Positions 5,728 to 13,699 of a stretch of DNA of 25,679 bases are shown here, one piece after another. Under the pieces are notes generated by a model, which saw only the letters and a list, made by a program, of their open reading frames with translations, was not told the DNA's origin and searched no databases. The translations under genes and the position numbers were made by a program. The stretch covers positions 1 through 25,679 of the forward strand of contig JAEWCY010000041.1 in assembly GCA_023390395.1 (NCBI GenBank). Direction: 5' to 3'. Each line of letters begins with the position of its first letter. The stretch's first letter is position 1. Origin of the DNA: Pseudomonadota bacterium (GTDB lineage Bacteria > Desulfobacterota > Desulfovibrionia > Desulfovibrionales > Desulfovibrionaceae).

Positions 5728-8685
5728 CTACGCCCATTCCACGGGCAGGCGCACGGTCTTGCCGGCCTTGTTGCTGAAGAGCAGGTAGCCGTTGTCGCGG
5801 CCGAAGAGGTAGAGGTCGCGGGTGACGGCCACGTCCTGGCGGCAGTAGGCGATGATCTCGTCCATCTTGCCTTCCTTCCACCAGGCCAGGGCGTCGAGGC
5901 CCGAGGCGGACTTGGGCGTGCCGAGCGTGGCCTTGGCCAGCCCGTCCAGGGACAGGCGGTAGCCCAGGCGGGCGTGGACTTTTTCCAGGATGTCCAGGGT
6001 GGGCAGGCGGCGGTGGTCGAAGGGCGACGCGCCGGAGAGCACCTTGTAGTCGAAGCGGTTGATGTTGAAGCCCACGACGAGGTCGAGGCGCGTGAGCGCC
6101 TCGTAGAGGGCGGGCAGCTCCTCCTGGCGATAGACCAGGAAGTCGTCCAGGCCCGAGTCGTAGAGCACGGCCACGGACACGCCCATCTTGTGGGCGTTGC
6201 CCCAGCCGCCGACCTCGGCTGCGGCGCGGCGCGTCTCCACGTCCAGGACGCCGAAGCGGGCCGGCGGCGAAGCCTTGGCCGGGGCGGCGGGCTGGTCGGA
6301 GCCTGTCTCGGGCGACGGGGAGGACGGGGCGCACTGCGGGCGGCAGTCGCCCTGTTCGGGAAATTTTCCGGACACGAGGGCCTCCAGGAGGAAGCGGCAG
6401 GCGATCTTGTCGATGGGGCGATTGCCCGAGCCGCATTTGGGGGAATGGACGCAGGAAGGGCAGCCCGTCTCGCACGGGCAGCCGGCCACGGCGGCCAGCG
6501 TCCGGGAAAGGGCCTCGTCGGCCCTGGAAAAAGCCAGGCGCGAGAGCCCCACGCCCCCGGGCGCGCCGTCGTAGACGAACACGCAGGCCCGGCCCACCTG
6601 GGGGTGCAGGGGGGTGGAGATGCCGCCCAGGTCATTGCGGTCCGTGAGCACGAGCAGGGGCAGGATGCCGATCATGGCGTGCTCCATGGCGTGGATGGCG
6701 CCCATGAAGTGGAAAAGCCGCCGGTCGAGCTCGTTTTGGACCTCCTGCGGGATGACCCACCACAGACCCTCGGTCTCGAAGACCATGGGCGGCAGGTCCA
6801 GCGGCACGATGGACAGCAGTTGCCCGCCCCGGTTGGCTCGGCGCTCGTAGCCGGTGACCGTTTCCGTGACCTTGAGCCGGCCGAGGAAGACCGGCACGCC
6901 GGCGACGGACGCCTCGCCGAGGACTTCCAGGATCTCGGTGGTCTTCTGGCCGCGCGCCCGGGTGTGGTAGTCGGCCTTGGCCGGGACCACGCGCACGCGC
7001 CGCTCGGGGATGTCCAGGCGTTCGACCAGGTAGGACACGCCCCGGTGGATGTAGACCGCGCCGGGGTGGGTCTCGCGGTAGGCGCGCATCTCGTCGATCT
7101 GGCCGATGACGCCGCCTTCGGCCGTCTCAATGGAAAACTGGCCGCCCGAGCCGCGCAGGTTGACGTCGCGGTGGGGGCGCTTTCTGGCCGCGAACACGCG
7201 TCGGCCGTCCTTGTCGCGAAGGAGCAGGCCCGCATCCTCGAGCCGGGCCTCTTCCCGGCGCAGGGCCGGCGGGGCCAGAAACGGCTCGTCGTCGGCAAGG
7301 GGCAGCTCGGCCGCGGCGCATTCCAGGTGGCGGGCGGCGATGGCCGGGTTTTCCGGATTGATGACGGCCGATTCGGGCGGGCGGTCGAAGAAGTCGGCCG
7401 GGTGGCGCATGAAGTACTGGTCCAGGGCGTCCTCGCCGGCCACGAGCACCACGGCCGATTCGCGCCCGGCCCGGCCGACGCGGCCGCCGCGCTGCCAGGC
7501 CGACATGACCGAGCCCGGGTAGCCGCACAGGATGCACAGATCCAGGCCGCCGATGTCGATGCCGAGCTCCAGGGCCGAGGTGGAGACCACGCCGAGGAGC
7601 CTGCCCGAGGCCATGTCCGCCTCGATGGCCCGGCGCTCCTCGGGCAGAAAGCCCGAGCGGTAGGCCGAGACGCGGTTGGCGTAGGGGCCGGCCCGCTCGG
7701 CGATCCAGAGGCTGATCAGTTCCGTCATCTTGCGCGACTGGGTGTAGACGATGGTGCGCAGTTCCCGTTTGAGGGCGGCGGCCAGGAGCATGACGGCGGT
7801 GGTCGAGGCGGACTGCTCGGGGTTTATGAACAGGAAATGGCGCGGCGCGGCCGGCGCGCCCGAGGCCGTGACCGTGGTCACGGGAAAGCCGGCCAGGCTC
7901 TCGGCCAGTTCGCCCGGGTTGCCGATGGTGGCCGAGCAGAAGATGAAGGCCGGGCGCGCGCCGTAGCGGCCGCACACACGAGTGAGCCGCCGGAAGACGT
8001 GGGCCATGTGCGAGCCCATGACGCCCCGGTAGGTGTGCATCTCGTCCACCACCACGTGGGAAAGCCCGGCGAAGAGCGTGCTCCAGGATTCGTGGCCGGG
8101 CAAAAGGGCCAGATGGAGCATCTCGGGGTTGGTGATGAGGATGTGCGGCGGGGTCTCGCGGATCTTGCGCCGGAAGTGCGGGCTGGTGTCGCCGTCGTAG
8201 ATGGCGGCCCTGGGGCGGCTCGAGGCCGGCAGGGCGGCGGTCAGCTCCTCGATGGCCTTGAGCTGGTCCTGGGCCAGGGCCTTGAGGGGGAAAAGGAAGA
8301 GGGCCCGGGAGTCGGGGTTTCTGGCGATTTCCTCCAGCACGGGCAGCAGGTAGGTCATGGTCTTGCCGCTGGCCGTGGGCGTGGCCACGGCCACGTGGCG
8401 TCCGGCCCGGGCCAGGTCCGTGGCCGCGGCCTGGTGGGAGTAGAGGCGGGCGATGCCGCGCGAGGCCAGCAGCTCGGCCAGGTGGCGGGGGAAGGGCCGG
8501 GCCGGGTCGGCGAAGACGGCCGGCGCGGCGGGCAGCACGCGGTGGTGGGCGACCTGCCGGCCCAGGCGCTCGGAGGCGAGCAGGGCGGAGACGTAATCGG
8601 CCACGCCGCCGGTCCCGGCCGCGCCGGGGGCGGAAACGTCTGGGGGGGCCGGAGTCCCGGCGGAAGTCTTCTCGGGAGCGGACAT
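5728..8685 (-). CDS. MrfA-MrfB-like fusion: DEAD/DEAH-type helicase with Zn domain plus DEDDy 3'-5' exonuclease
   Basis: The 985-residue protein combines a superfamily-2 helicase and a nuclease. The helicase has Walker A TPTASGKT (K108), DEMH box (214-217), SAT motif and QRGGRVGRAGR motif VI (about 395). A Zn-binding MZB/DUF1998 region has clustered cysteines CPCETGCPSCVHSPKC near 734-749. After a Pro/Ser-rich linker comes an RNase-H-like exonuclease from about 810: DVET (motif I), GFNINRFD (motif II) and YCRQD (about 947-951, the Y-x3-D of DEDDy enzymes). In Bacillus the two halves are separate neighbours, MrfA (YprA) and MrfB (YprB), which repair mitomycin lesions in a Uvr-independent excision pathway; the role here is inferred. 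The start is uncertain: ATG 8685, ATG 8703 or TTG 8727, none with a strong ribosome site. Confidence 0.85.
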   Translation of the reverse strand: MSAPEKTSAGTPAPPDVSAPGAAGTGGVADYVSALLASERLGRQVAHHRVLPAAPAVFADPARPFPRHLAELLASRGIARLYSHQAAATDLARAGRHVAVATPTASGKTMTYLLPVLEEIARNPDSRALFLFPLKALAQDQLKAIEELTAALPASSRPRAAIYDGDTSPHFRRKIRETPPHILITNPEMLHLALLPGHESWSTLFAGLSHVVVDEMHTYRGVMGSHMAHVFRRLTRVCGRYGARPAFIFCSATIGNPGELAESLAGFPVTTVTASGAPAAPRHFLFINPEQSASTTAVMLLAAALKRELRTIVYTQSRKMTELISLWIAERAGPYANRVSAYRSGFLPEERRAIEADMASGRLLGVVSTSALELGIDIGGLDLCILCGYPGSVMSAWQRGGRVGRAGRESAVVLVAGEDALDQYFMRHPADFFDRPPESAVINPENPAIAARHLECAAAELPLADDEPFLAPPALRREEARLEDAGLLLRDKDGRRVFAARKRPHRDVNLRGSGGQFSIETAEGGVIGQIDEMRAYRETHPGAVYIHRGVSYLVERLDIPERRVRVVPAKADYHTRARGQKTTEILEVLGEASVAGVPVFLGRLKVTETVTGYERRANRGGQLLSIVPLDLPPMVFETEGLWWVIPQEVQNELDRRLFHFMGAIHAMEHAMIGILPLLVLTDRNDLGGISTPLHPQVGRACVFVYDGAPGGVGLSRLAFSRADEALSRTLAAVAGCPCETGCPSCVHSPKCGSGNRPIDKIACRFLLEALVSGKFPEQGDCRPQCAPSSPSPETGSDQPAAPAKASPPARFGVLDVETRRAAAEVGGWGNAHKMGVSVAVLYDSGLDDFLVYRQEELPALYEALTRLDLVVGFNINRFDYKVLSGASPFDHRRLPTLDILEKVHARLGYRLSLDGLAKATLGTPKSASGLDALAWWKEGKMDEIIAYCRQDVAVTRDLYLFGRDNGYLLFSNKAGKTVRLPVEWA

Positions 8686-8711
8686 GGCGGGCACGACCGT
8701 CATGGGCCAAA

Positions 8712-8867
8712 ACCGGGATTTGCGCAAGCAGGGGCGACAAGGCCTTGTTCCGGCCCATGACGGCCCGGGCGGACGGAGCCTTCTGCGCGGCCAAGGCCGC
8801 CGGGCGCGACCGGGTCATGCTCGAAGAAGCGGGGCCGCAAGGCGGGAGGGGCCCGGACGCGTCCTGA
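8712..8867 (+). pseudogene. Decayed C-terminal fragment of a GGDEF domain
   Basis: In the frame ending at the TGA of 8865-8867, translation gives TGICASRGDKALF, then MTARADGAFCAAKAAGRDRV and MLEEAG. This matches the end of GGDEF domains (SxGVA...RADxALYxAKxxGRDRV); the intact cyclase at 9053-10657 ends LARADKALYAAKGSGRDRVV. The usual ALY has become AFC, and no catalytic GGDEF, start codon or N-terminal part is present. The frame runs open upstream into the opposite-strand start of the helicase gene but loses resemblance around 8705. I read it as a relic of a second diguanylate cyclase gene, truncated where the helicase now begins. The rest of the gap (8868-9052) holds no recognisable gene; a TTGTCA at 8958 has no good -10 partner. 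Confidence 0.65.
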
Positions 8868-9052
8868 AGCCGCGACGGTCCCGCCCGGAACCAGGGGGGC
8901 CGGCGAGAGGCATGCCGGCGGGCCGTCCGCGTCTCTTCCGGCGATGCGAAGTTCACGTTGTCACGGTCAGCGGTTTACGTTACCCCTGAAAGCAAAATCA
9001 CAGAGCGGCCAGGCCGGGGTGTTTGCGCCTACAGTCCGCGAGAAACCCGGAT

Positions 9053-10657
9053 ATGCCGATCAGATTCATACGGTCCTTGGGCCTCAAGACCCTTCGCGGC
9101 AAGCTGCGCCTCTATACGCTGCTGTTGACGACGCTTCCTTTTCTTCTGGCCGCATTATTCTTTTTTCTGTTTGAACGACAGCAGGTCGTAGGGACATCAT
9201 TGGGGCTGTTGGTGTCCGGCCTTGAACATGAATGCAGCGTCATGCGCTTCTGGATCAACGAGCGTTTCGAAGATGCGTGGTTCATTGCAGAAACGGATGA
9301 GGTCAAGCGTGGAGACGCCGGGGCGATGCGGTCGCTTTTCACGGCCTATCAGGGCACGCATCGTTTCGTCTCGGACGTGGTCTACGTTTCGCCCGAAGGC
9401 GTCATGGCCACCACGTTGCTCGCCACGCCGGGGATTTACGTCGGCGACCGGCAGTATTTCCAGGAGGCCAAGGCCGGCCGCGCTTCCCTGGCCTCCCTGG
9501 TCCAGGGGCGGTCGTCGGGCAAACCCATCTGCGTCATCTCCGCGCCCGTGACCCGGCCGGATGGCGGGTTCGGCGGCACGGTGGCCGTGATCGTGCAGAT
9601 GGAGAGCCTGGACCAGTGGCTGCTGGAAGCGAAGGTCCAACCCGGCGGGAGCGTGCTGCTCTGCGACGGGGATGGGCGCATCCTGGCCCCGTCGACGGCC
9701 GTGGCTGCCGGGGGCGGACCGGGGCGGGCCATGATCGCCCGGGACGTGCTCGGCGCGGGCGATCGGGGCGCGGTGCTGCGGCTCGGCGACGGCCCGGCGC
9801 GGCTGGCCGCGGCCGTGCCCGTGGGCCGCGACGGCTGGCGGCTGGCGAGTGAAGTCCCGGTCTCGGCCGTGCTGACCCGCTACCGGGAGCAGGCGCTGTG
9901 GCTGCTGCTGGCGGCGGCGACCACGTTCATGATGGTCGCGCCCCTGGTGCGGCGGCTGTCGCGCAACCTGGAAGAGCCCCTCGTCTCCCTGGCCGGCTAT
10001 GCCCGGACCCTTCGGGCCACGCGCTACCGGGAGAGCTGCCCGGCGGATTTCCCCAGGGACGCGCCGACGGAGGTCGGCGAGCTGCACGACGCCTTCTGCC
10101 AGATGGCCGGCGAAATGCGTGCCCATATCGAGGAGGTCGAGCGCATCAGCGTGGAGGACGCCCTGACCGGGCTCTACAACCGCCGGTTCCTGTTCTCGGG
10201 CGGGCTCAAGCTGCTCGAGGCCTCGGTGCGGGCCAACCGCCCCTGCTCCTGCCTGATGCTCGACGTGGACCACTTCAAGAACGTCAACGACGCCTTCGGC
10301 CACGCCGCCGGGGACCGGGCCCTGGCCCATCTGGCCCGGGTGCTGGCCGGGTGCGTGCGCAAGTCCGACCTGGCCGCCCGGTACGGCGGGGAGGAGTTCG
10401 CGGTGCTGCTCACGGGCGCGGACGCCGCACAGGCCACGGCCCTGGCCGAGCGCATCCGGGTCAGCCTGGCCGAACGGCCGTGTCCCATCGACGGCGTGTT
10501 CGTGCCGCTGACGTGCAGCATCGGCGTGGCCGAGGCCCGGCAGCGCGTGGAATACGGCGAAAGCGCCCTGGAGGACATGCTGGCCCGGGCGGACAAGGCC
10601 CTCTACGCCGCCAAGGGCTCAGGCCGCGACCGGGTGGTCGTGGACGGGGCCGGGTAG
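9053..10657 (+). CDS. Membrane diguanylate cyclase: Cache-type sensor, HAMP-like linker, GGDEF domain
   Basis: The 534-residue enzyme should make cyclic di-GMP from two GTP in response to a periplasmic signal. A membrane helix (about 20-40) is followed by a periplasmic region of about 235 residues with Cache-like features (VVYVSPEGVMATT, VGDRQYFQEA), a second helix (about 279-300), a HAMP-like stretch, and a C-terminal GGDEF domain. The active site is GGEEF (445-449). An RxxD inhibitory site, RKSD (436-439), sits five residues before it, so product inhibition is expected. No EAL domain is present, so it is a synthase only. The ATG at 9053 is preferred over a TTG at 9023, but the ribosome site is weak for both. 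It converges with the response regulator downstream; the 126-nt gap has only weak inverted repeats. Confidence 0.88.
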   Translation: MPIRFIRSLGLKTLRGKLRLYTLLLTTLPFLLAALFFFLFERQQVVGTSLGLLVSGLEHECSVMRFWINERFEDAWFIAETDEVKRGDAGAMRSLFTAYQGTHRFVSDVVYVSPEGVMATTLLATPGIYVGDRQYFQEAKAGRASLASLVQGRSSGKPICVISAPVTRPDGGFGGTVAVIVQMESLDQWLLEAKVQPGGSVLLCDGDGRILAPSTAVAAGGGPGRAMIARDVLGAGDRGAVLRLGDGPARLAAAVPVGRDGWRLASEVPVSAVLTRYREQALWLLLAAATTFMMVAPLVRRLSRNLEEPLVSLAGYARTLRATRYRESCPADFPRDAPTEVGELHDAFCQMAGEMRAHIEEVERISVEDALTGLYNRRFLFSGGLKLLEASVRANRPCSCLMLDVDHFKNVNDAFGHAAGDRALAHLARVLAGCVRKSDLAARYGGEEFAVLLTGADAAQATALAERIRVSLAERPCPIDGVFVPLTCSIGVAEARQRVEYGESALEDMLARADKALYAAKGSGRDRVVVDGAG

Positions 10658-10783
10658 CAGGCCGACCGGGGAAAGGGCCGTCGCCGCCGAACACGTGTCG
10701 CGTCCCCGGACGGAGCGCATGGCGCTTATTGCGGACAGTCCGGAACCGTCAGTATTCTTCTTAACAAATTCCGACGTGTTTTT

Positions 10784-12160
10784 TTACGAGTGCCCGGTCA
10801 GCTTGTACTTCTTGAGCTTGTACTGCAGCAGGCTCTTGGAGATGCCGAGCGTCTCCGCCGCCTTGACCTGGACGAGGTTGGCCCGGGCCAGCGCCCGGCG
10901 TATCAGCGCCGCCTCGATCTTCTCCAGGGTCTCGCCGAGGTTGATGGTCAGCGGCAGCAAATCCACGGCGGACTTGTACTGGCTCTCCTCGTCGCGGATC
11001 TCGCTCGGCAGGTCCTCGACCACGATGACGTCGCCGCCGGCCAGCACCACGCAGCGCTCCACCACGTTCTGCAGCTGGCGCACGTTGCCCGGCCATTCGT
11101 AGGCCGTCAGGTACTCCATGGCCTCGGGGGAGAAGCCCTTGAAGGTCTTGCCGTTCTCCTTGGCGTAGCGCTCCAGGAAGTGGGCGGCGAGTATCGGGAT
11201 GTCCTCGCGGCGCTCGCGAAGCGGCGGCGTCTGGATGTGGACCACGTTGAGGCGGTAGTAGAGGTCCTCGCGGAACGTGCCGGCGGAGACGGCCTCGGCC
11301 AGGTTGCGGTTGGTGGCGGCCAGGATGCGGATGTCCACCTCCACGGGCTCGGACCCGCCCACGCGCTCGAACTTGCGCTCCTGGAGCACGCGCAGGAGCT
11401 TCACCTGGAGCTCGGGCGACAGCTCGCCGATTTCGTCGAGGAAGATGGTGCCGCCGTGGGCCATCTCGAACCGGCCGCGCTTTCTGGCCACGGCCCCGGT
11501 GAACGAGCCCTTCTCGTGGCCGAAAAGCTCGGATTCGAGCACGCCCGAGGCCAGGGCCATGCAGTTGACGGACACAAACGGCGCGTCCTTGCGCGGCGAG
11601 GCGTAGTGGATGGCCTTGGCCACCAGCTCCTTGCCCGTGCCCGATTCGCCGGTGACGAGCACCGTGGATTTCGTGGGCGCGGCCTTGGCCACCATCTCCA
11701 GCACCCGCTGCATGGCCTTGCCCCGGCCGATGATGTTCTCCGAGGAGAAGCGGTCCTCGAGCGACTGGCGCAGCAGCATGTTCTCGCGCTGGGCCGCGGC
11801 GAAGCGGCTGGCCTTTTCCATGGTGAGGAGGAGTTCGTCGTTGGCGAAAGGCTTGGCGATGTAGTCGAAGGCCCCGATGCGCATGGCCTCGACCGCCCCT
11901 TCGATGCTGCCGAAGGCGGTCATGATGATGACCGGGATGTAGGGGAAGTTGCGCTTGACGTGCTCGAGGACCTGCTGCCCGGTGACCTTGGGCATCTTCA
12001 TGTCCGTGATGACCACGTCCACTTCGGATTCGTCGAGAAAGGCCAGGCCCGTTTCCGGGTCGTCCAGGGCCGTCACGGCGTAGCCCGCGTCCCCGAGCAT
12101 GGCTTCGAGGATCAGCAGGTAGTTCTTTTCGTCGTCGAGGATGAGAATCTGGCTTGGCAT
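10784..12160 (-). CDS. Sigma-54-dependent response regulator, NtrC family
   Basis: The 458-residue activator has three domains. The receiver (about 1-120) has acidic residues D9/D10 and phospho-acceptor D53 in VVITDMKMP. The AAA+ domain (about 145-380) has Walker A GESGTGKE (171-178) and GGTIFLDEIGEL as Walker B. The sigma-54 contact loop reads GSFTGA (218-223) instead of GAFTGA; Thr and the flanking Gly residues are kept, so activity is likely. A Fis-type helix-turn-helix closes the protein (AAETLGISKSLLQYKLKKY). It should open sigma-54 promoters after phosphorylation by the kinase encoded 56 nt upstream. Target genes cannot be told; I found no convincing -24/-12 promoter in the intergenic gaps I read closely. 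Confidence 0.93.
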   Translation of the reverse strand: MPSQILILDDEKNYLLILEAMLGDAGYAVTALDDPETGLAFLDESEVDVVITDMKMPKVTGQQVLEHVKRNFPYIPVIIMTAFGSIEGAVEAMRIGAFDYIAKPFANDELLLTMEKASRFAAAQRENMLLRQSLEDRFSSENIIGRGKAMQRVLEMVAKAAPTKSTVLVTGESGTGKELVAKAIHYASPRKDAPFVSVNCMALASGVLESELFGHEKGSFTGAVARKRGRFEMAHGGTIFLDEIGELSPELQVKLLRVLQERKFERVGGSEPVEVDIRILAATNRNLAEAVSAGTFREDLYYRLNVVHIQTPPLRERREDIPILAAHFLERYAKENGKTFKGFSPEAMEYLTAYEWPGNVRQLQNVVERCVVLAGGDVIVVEDLPSEIRDEESQYKSAVDLLPLTINLGETLEKIEAALIRRALARANLVQVKAAETLGISKSLLQYKLKKYKLTGHS

Positions 12161-12216
12161 GGCGTCGTCCAGGAAAAGGATTGGGGAGAGCCGTCCCTGC
12201 CGGTCTTAGCAGAGGG

Positions 12217-13665
12217 CTAGGCCGGAGGGAAGGTCATGACCACGCGCGCCCCGCCCTCGGGGACGTTTTCCAGGGCCAGCGCCCCGCCGTGGCTTTCCAG
12301 GATGTTGCGCACGATGGCCAGGCCCAGGCCCGTGCCGGCGTCCTTGGTGGTGAAGAAGGGGTCGAGGAGGCGGTCCTTGTGCTCCGGGCAAAACCCCGGC
12401 CCGGAGTCGGCGACGGTCAGGGTCACGGCGTCCCTGCCGGCCTCGGCCGCGACCGAAATGGAGGCCGGGCGGGCCTTTTCCTTGTCCTCGGCCAGGGCGT
12501 CCAGGGCGTTGGACACGATGTTGTACACGGCCCTGTACAGGAGGTCCTTGTCGCCGCGCACCGTAAGCCCGGGCCGGTAGTCGCGCGAGACGGCCACGCC
12601 CATCTCGTCGCACTTCTGCTCCAGGAAGGTCAGCGCCTGGTCGCAGATCACGGCCAGGTCCACCTCGTCCTGGCGCGGCGTCTTGGGCCGGGCGTAGTCC
12701 AGGAAGTCGCCCACGGTCTTGGACAGGCGCTTGGACTCGTCGAAGATCGCGCCGAGGAGCTTGGCGTTGACGCCGTCGGCCTCCTTGTTGCGCTTGAGCA
12801 GCAGCTCGGCCGTGGAGCGGATGATGCCGAGCGGGTTTCGGATCTCGTGGGCGATGCCGGCCACCATGCGGCCCATGCCGGCGAGCTTTTCCTGCTGCTG
12901 GAGCTCGCGTTCCAGCCGTTCGCGGTCGGCGATGCGCTGGGCGTTGATGCGCCCGGCCCGGCTGATGATCACGCGCAGGATGAAAAAGAGCAAAAGCGAC
13001 GAGGTCAGGGTGGTGGCGATGATGATGCGCTGGAAGTCCACCACCTTCTGGTAGTCGTCGGTGATGTCCTGGGTGAACTCCAGCACGCCCATGATGAAGC
13101 CCTGGGGGTTGCCCGGGACCAGCGAACGCTCGGTGCGCAGGGGGTAGATGGTGCGCAGGGTCACGGCGTCGGGCTTGGGGTGGAAGTCGAAGATGCCGCC
13201 GAACATGCCCGTGCGGCTGACCAGCTGGAAGCTCGACGTGCCCTGCTCCAGCGCCTCGATGATGGACGTGCCGGCGTAGCCCGTCTGGCCCACCAGCTCC
13301 TTGTCCGTGGAGAACGACACCCGCTTGTCGAAGTCGTAGATGCGCACTTCGCTGACGTGGAAGCTGTGGATGGTCGAGAGCACGGTCTTTTCCAGCCGGT
13401 CGTACTGGGCGGGCTGGGACAGCTCCACCCGGCCGAAGCCGATGACCGTGGGCAGGGTGAAGCGCTGGTAGATCTGGTGGTTGAGATTCTCGGCCAGAAG
13501 CAGGGCGAATTCCTTCTGCTTGGAAAGCACGTCCTGGCGGGCGTAGTTGGACAGGAAGATGGACAGGAACAGGTTGACCAGAAGGATCAAGGCCAGGGAA
13601 CTCCAGGACAGGAACTTGACCAGTCCCAGGTACTGGTCGCCTTCCGAGCGGGCGGTTTTCTTCAC
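12217..13665 (-). CDS. Membrane sensor histidine kinase (partner of the NtrC-type regulator)
   Basis: The 482-residue kinase has a membrane helix at about 19-41, an extracytoplasmic sensor of about 170 residues, a second helix (about 207-230) and a cytoplasmic kinase core. The H-box is AGIAHEIRNPLGII with phospho-acceptor H273. The N-box NIVSNALDAL, G1 DSGPGF, F-box DPFFTTK and G2 GTGLGLAI are all present. The NtrB-like HEIRNPLG H-box fits pairing with the sigma-54 regulator that follows after 56 nt. It starts 34 nt after the aminotransferase gene, so all three genes are probably one operon. The sensor region is not one I can name with confidence (Cache/PAS-like fold possible), and its ligand is unknown. 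Confidence 0.92.
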   Translation of the reverse strand: MKKTARSEGDQYLGLVKFLSWSSLALILLVNLFLSIFLSNYARQDVLSKQKEFALLLAENLNHQIYQRFTLPTVIGFGRVELSQPAQYDRLEKTVLSTIHSFHVSEVRIYDFDKRVSFSTDKELVGQTGYAGTSIIEALEQGTSSFQLVSRTGMFGGIFDFHPKPDAVTLRTIYPLRTERSLVPGNPQGFIMGVLEFTQDITDDYQKVVDFQRIIIATTLTSSLLLFFILRVIISRAGRINAQRIADRERLERELQQQEKLAGMGRMVAGIAHEIRNPLGIIRSTAELLLKRNKEADGVNAKLLGAIFDESKRLSKTVGDFLDYARPKTPRQDEVDLAVICDQALTFLEQKCDEMGVAVSRDYRPGLTVRGDKDLLYRAVYNIVSNALDALAEDKEKARPASISVAAEAGRDAVTLTVADSGPGFCPEHKDRLLDPFFTTKDAGTGLGLAIVRNILESHGGALALENVPEGGARVVMTFPPA

Positions 13666-13699
13666 GCCGGGCTCCCTGACCTCCGATCCGTGCGGCCGG

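Noticed and set aside
5521..8760. A 1079-codon open frame on the plus strand opposite the helicase gene
   Set aside because: It is the antisense shadow of a motif-rich helicase in very GC-rich DNA; its translation is low-complexity (Gly, Ala, Val, Arg, His, Gln) with no family motif.
8684..8989. Plus-strand 101-codon open frame in the helicase-cyclase gap
   Set aside because: Arg/Gly-rich with no motif; the GGDEF relic is in a different frame over the same bases.
10706..10743. Nested inverted repeat (CCGGAC/GTCCGG enclosing AGCGC/GCGCT) between the cyclase and response regulator genes
   Set aside because: Short stems and no T run directly after on either strand; too weak to call a terminator.
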